A stretch of DNA of 64,000 bases from Iris pallida (taxonomy: Eukaryota > Streptophyta > Magnoliopsida > Asparagales > Iridaceae), in the NCBI GenBank assembly GCA_029216955.1, contig JANAVB010009599.1, positions 6,411,732 through 6,475,731 on the forward strand, given 5' to 3'. Positions 60,433 through 64,000 of the stretch are shown here, piece after piece. The notes under the pieces were generated by a model. That model made no database searches and had not been told where the DNA came from. It worked only from the letters and a program-made list of their open reading frames with translations. The position numbers and the translations under genes were made by a program. Every line of letters starts with the position of its first letter. The stretch's first letter is position 1.

Positions 60433-60969
60433 TGATGTAGAAGCATCCAACTGCAATTGGCTAGCCAACCCACTTCCCTAATGGACTAGGTCGGTGTCGA
60501 TTAAGCTAGTTTAGATAGTCCAAATCTGGATAATTTTAGGAATATTTTTGAATTTTCATCATAGTAACTTGTGTAGAAATAAGTCAGTCAATCTTTGCCC
60601 TTAACTGTATTTGATATTTCCTTTTAAGATCGGGATAGCTTTAAATTATATTAGATGAAACAGGATTCTATTTAGGATTAGGATTATGTTCAATTATCTT
60701 CTCTCCAAACAATGTAACCCTATATAAATACATTGGTTGCAAGGATTATTTTAACCTAGTTCTTAATTATATTCAATTTATTATATTGAGAATTGTTCCG
60801 ACTTTCTGATGAATTCTAGACCTTGTGGATTCAAGAACATGTTCGTAGAATTGAATGACCATAGATTTCATTGTGGTAGCATTGGTTATCTTTTGCATCA
60901 ACTTGCTTTTCATTGTTCTCACAAGCTTCCTCTATTGTAGAAATTACCTACCATATTTTTCCTGCATCA
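60433..60969 (+). repeat. 5' LTR of a retroelement extending past the window
   Basis: Begins TGATGTAGAAGC, ends CCTGCATCA, contains TATATAAATAC (about 60721-60731), and is followed after two bases by TGGTATCAGAG, an initiator-Met PBS. The interior starts at 60970, is interrupted by the element at 61076-63787, and resumes at 63793. The 3' LTR is beyond the window. Confidence 0.75.
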
Positions 60970-60971
60970 GG

Positions 60972-61012
60972 TGGTATCAGAGAGTCGATTCAGGTGGTAT
61001 CAGATCATCGAT
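60972..61012 (+). promoter_or_regulatory. primer-binding site, tandemly duplicated
   Basis: TGGTATCAGAGAGTCGATTC is followed directly by AGGTGGTATCAGATCATCGA: a 22-23 bp unit present twice. The first copy is in the normal position relative to the LTR. Confidence 0.75.
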
Positions 61013-61075
61013 TCAGCTCCATCGATCATCTCCATCTCATCGACACCTAATTTTGTAGTTACACTTCACCAAACC

Positions 61076-61558
61076 TGACGCAGCGGGATAGCGGAACGGG
61101 CTTACCTTCGTGCTTAGCAATGGCCAAGTCGATCGGTGATGACGATAACTGGACCACCGTTGCTTGGTGAGAGCGAAGCGGTGCCGCAAAAACTCTGATG
61201 GAGGGCCTTGTGAGGGGTCCGCACGAAGGTTGCTTGAAAACCTCAAGCGAGGGGCTTCCGAATCCACAGAACAGTCGAGTCCACGACCAAGAAAATAAGA
61301 GAACAAATCTCAAACTTTAAAGAAGAATTTTATTGATTAAAAGTTGTTCTCAATTGCATACAAAAGGTGCCTATTTATAACTTTTGTGACAACCTAATCT
61401 AAATAAAATAAAGATAAAATCTATCCTAATAAAAGATAAAGTCAAAATAAGAATCCTCTCATAAATAGGATTATAAAAAAAGTAAAGAAAAGAAAAAGGA
61501 ATCCAAGAGGGAAGAGGAAAAGAAAATTCTAGAGGGACTAGGATTCTACGCTACATCA
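61076..61558 (-). repeat. 3' LTR of the gypsy derivative
   Basis: 483 bp; pairs with 63302-63787. A TATAAATAGG-like TATA is expected on the minus strand near 61372-61380, where this copy reads GTTATAAATAGG. Confidence 0.92.
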
Positions 61559-61666
61559 GTCTCCCCTGCTTCAAGAGAACTCGTCCCTGAGTTCTTCTCA
61601 GAAATAAAGTGGTTCGTCAGATGAAAAGTATTCGTAAAGATTGATGACATTGAAAGTTGGAGAGGT

Positions 61667-62277
61667 ATGTGTGTCTTAATGCTGAAGTTGCGGATGAGAG
61701 TTGGCGAGACCATAGAAGCTTTGAACTTCAGTCATTATCTTTGGTGTAGGTCAGTCACGCTTGCTCGAATCTTCTCTTCATCAACACTGCGACCATTGAT
61801 GCTAGTCACAAATTCCAAGAAGATGAGTTGGTTAGTAAATAATCTACACTTCTTAATTCAAAGAAGGTTGAGAAGTTCCCTGAGGTGCTTCAAATAATCA
61901 GCTTGACTCTTGCTATAAATCAGGATATCGTCAAAGTAGATGACTACGAACTTTCTTGTTAATGGCTTCAAAATATGATTCTTGATGGCCATGAAGGTCT
62001 TTGACGTATTCAGAAGTCCGAAGGGCAAAAATAGCCATTCGAGTAGTTCTCGGATCTTGAAAATAGTCTTCCACTCATCATCAGGTTAGATCCGGATTTG
62101 AAAGCAGCTGATGGTGATGTGGTTGATAGCCCGATTGTCGATGTACATACGCCGCGAGCCATCCTTCTTTGTCACAAGCTCACATCTATGAGCTTTCGTC
62201 TCTTTGGCATTAGTAGCTTTCAATATTGGTAAATTCTTCAATGCTCCGTCGTAGAAATTCTCTTGTGAGTCGTACAC
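61667..62277 (-). pseudogene. gypsy reverse transcriptase, internally deleted
   Basis: CELVTKKDGSRRMYIDNRAI (62110-62180) is the start of RT. After a gap of some 25-30 residues relative to intact elements comes FQIRI, then DEWKTIFKIRELLEWLFLPF and, at about 61913-61945, the catalytic YFDDILIYSKS. The frame is broken by stop codons (for example near 62090 and 61855). Confidence 0.8.
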
Positions 62278-62547
62278 TCAAAGAAAAGAACGATGAACAT
62301 GATGATGATATAATGTCTTGGTTGACTCCACTGAAATTCTCTGTTTGTCGTGTAAACTTTTGCTGATACTTCTTTTCAGAATTTTCTGTAGAGATCGTGC
62401 ACCATGTTCTTGATCGTCATCTTCGGGAGAATCTTGTCTTCTTTTGGGTAATTTTCTTGAGGGCATGAAAAATGCATCTTCGTAGCGTCCGCAATAATTT
62501 TACCAAAGATTATCATGTCCTTCTCTTCAGTTGGTTCTGTTTCTTGA

Positions 62548-63226
62548 TTAGAAACCTTCAAATATATCTTCTTGAAGCGTTGAAGATTTCAATTCAGCAT
62601 CTACAATGGGTTCATCCGACTTTGATATGTTCTTCGCAATCTTGTTGTCTTCATAGTTAACAATGACAACTGGTGCTATGAGGGGACAATTGTTGTGGGA
62701 ATGCTCGAGCCCCTTTTGTGGTTGTGGACTGGTCTTAGGAATATCATCCGATGCTAATGGAAGGAGAGTAAGACGTCGTCCATCTTGAAGGAAGGAATAT
62801 GTGTTGTCTCTTCCCCGGTAAGTAACATTTTTCTCAAATTGCCACGGCCGACCGAGGATGATGTGGCAATAGTCCATGTCGACAATATCGAACGTGACTT
62901 CATCCTTGTAGGTCTTTCCGATGGAGAAGGGTCTACGACAAACTTCTGAGACGACCATATTGTGGCCCTGTTGAATCCAGCTAATTTTATATGGAGCCGG
63001 GTACGCTTCTTTGGTCAGTCCCATCTTCTCTACCATTGCTCTTGAAACAATGTTCTCTGTACACCCGTTGTCAATGATGATGTCACATACTTGTCTTTGA
63101 CCTTCAACGGGTTCGGAAGACATTGTGTGCTGGGGTGATTCTTCAATCTTTGGGGCTAACAGTAGTCGCCTAACGATACATACTGGATGTCCAAACTCCT
63201 TGCACGTTACTGGTTTCGCCATTGTT
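62548..63226 (-). pseudogene. gypsy protease (retropepsin) region
   Basis: Open from MAKPVTCKEFGHPVCIV through the retropepsin-like core: DIIIDNGCTENIVS, where the active site normally reads D-S/T-G and here reads DNG, and later CHIILGRPWQF. The C-terminal linker is Ser/Pro-rich. Gag before it is almost entirely missing: only about 60 bp separate it from the PBS. The Ser/Thr-to-Asn change at the active site probably abolishes activity. Confidence 0.8.
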
Positions 63227-63283
63227 GTTTTGAAAAAGAAAGATTCCCAAAGATTTTCAAAATAAATTGGAATCCTCGATCTG

Positions 63284-63299
63284 TGGGGCTCTGATACCA
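63284..63299 (-). promoter_or_regulatory. primer-binding site of the gypsy derivative
   Basis: On the minus strand TGGTATCAGAGCCCCA lies two bases inside the 5' LTR, matching initiator-Met tRNA. Confidence 0.9.
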
Positions 63300-63301
63300 C
63301 T

Positions 63302-63787
63302 TGACGCAGCGGGATAGCGGAACGGGCTTACCTTCGTGCTTGGCAATGTCCAAGTCGATCGGTGATGATGATAACTGGACCACCGTTGCTTGGTGAGAGC
63401 GAAGCGGTGCCGCAAAAACTCCACGGAGGGCCTTGTGAGGGATCTGTACGAAGGTTACTTGAAAACCTCAAGCGAGGGGCTTCCGAATCCACGGAACAGT
63501 CGAGTCCACGACCAAGAAAATAAGAGAACAAATCTCAAACTTTAAAGAAGAATTTTATTGATTAAAAGTTGTTCTCAATTGCATACAAAATGTGCCTATT
63601 TATAGGACTTTTGTGACAACCTAATCCTAATAAAATAAAGATAAAATCTATCCTAATAAAAGATAAAGTCAAAATAAGAATCCTATCATAAATAGAATTA
63701 TAAAAAAGTAAAGAAAAGAAAAATAAACCAAGAGGGAAGAGGAAAAGAAAAGGAATCCTAGAGGGACTAGAATTCTACGCTACATCA
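63302..63787 (-). repeat. 5' LTR of the gypsy derivative
   Basis: 486 bp; pairs with 61076-61558. It retains CCTATTTATAGG on the plus strand (TATA region). Confidence 0.92.
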
Positions 63788-63792
63788 AAACC

Positions 63793-64000
63793 TCCACCAC
63801 AACTGCTACGCTCTTCACTGCTATTATCATTGCCTTCACTCTTCATTTCCTTTCTCACCACCAACCACTATCATCTCTCCAGCTTCGCAATCACATCACA
63901 ACCTTCCTCATTCTGACATCATCGAACCAGGTGTTGGATCCTCAAATATTGCCGCATAACCGGATCGACCAATCCAACAACACTTTGAGCAACCAAGCAT
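63793..64000 (+). other. leader of the plus-strand element after the gypsy insert
   Basis: Continues the sequence broken at 61070: C/T-rich, CCACC-containing leader-like DNA that runs to the end of the window. A gag start was not identified. Confidence 0.45.

Larger units (their letters stand above)
61076..63787 (-). mobile_element. Ty3/gypsy deletion derivative (2.7 kb)
   Basis: LTRs 61076-61558 (483 bp) and 63302-63787 (486 bp) begin (minus strand) TGATGTAGCG and end GCTGCGTCA. Flanked by AAACC at 61071-61075 and 63788-63792. The PBS lies at 63284-63299 and the purine tract AGCAGGGGAGAC at about 61560-61572. Of the coding region only protease and parts of RT remain; gag, most of RT, RNase H and integrase are gone. 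The LTRs differ at several positions (for example around 61120-61230), so it is older than the LARD-like element. Confidence 0.92.

Overview
This is a 64 kb piece of a flowering-plant nuclear genome. The evidence is plant-type Ty1/copia and Ty3/gypsy LTR elements primed by initiator-Met tRNA, plant LINEs with RNase H or DUF4283/zinc-knuckle ORF1, a CACTA transposon, hAT MITEs, and fragments of plant genes (NPF/PTR transporter, PPR protein, acetyl-CoA carboxylase, ABCG transporter). The high GC of the PPR and GTPase fragments hints at a monocot; the species cannot be named from this sequence. I found no gene that looks intact, no rRNA, no functional tRNA and no CRISPR array.

Layout. 1-2133 is the tail of a gypsy-type LTR. 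2642-23311 is one old minus-strand copia element (5-bp TSD TATTA) opened by three later insertions: a 2.8-kb solo LTR (4691-7519, TSD ACAAT), a 9.5-kb element with 4.28-kb LTRs and only 978 bp of non-coding interior (8772-18312, TSD CATAG, LARD-like), and a 5'-truncated LINE (about 21543-23278) inside its 5' LTR. 23379-30575 is a 7.2-kb CACTA element with 3-bp TSD CTT. It carries pieces of at least four unrelated host genes, all on its minus strand and with splice sites preserved: an ABCG/PDR transporter, the acetyl-CoA carboxylase biotin-carboxylase domain, a phospholipid-scramblase-family gene and a Der/EngA-like GTPase, plus two unidentified exon-like pieces. No transposase is recognisable.

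30576-32349 is gene-free and contains a fold-back MITE. 32350-43125 is a minus-strand LINE whose endonuclease domain is split by a decayed Ale-type copia element with 114-bp LTRs (36283-41661, TSD ATATA).

43300-58027 holds a decayed minus-strand NPF/PTR transporter gene. A frameshifted 3' exon and a clean 515-bp exon are separated by 13.4 kb of mobile DNA. That interval holds LINE pieces, a hAT MITE with 7/8 TSD, several poly-C runs, a large AT-rich hairpin, and a PPR pseudogene split by a solo LTR that is itself split by another solo LTR carrying a GCGTACGCAG minisatellite. 58049-64000 has a 3-copy tandem repeat, a second hAT MITE, a plus-strand LTR with a duplicated primer-binding site, and a 2.7-kb deletion derivative of a gypsy element (61076-63787, TSD AAACC) inserted in its leader.

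Functionally this is a transposon graveyard built by repeated nesting. The nesting order and matching target-site duplications let most junctions be placed to the base. The most notable item is the gene-fragment-carrying CACTA element; next are the LARD-like element and the clustered 25-44 bp G/C homopolymers.
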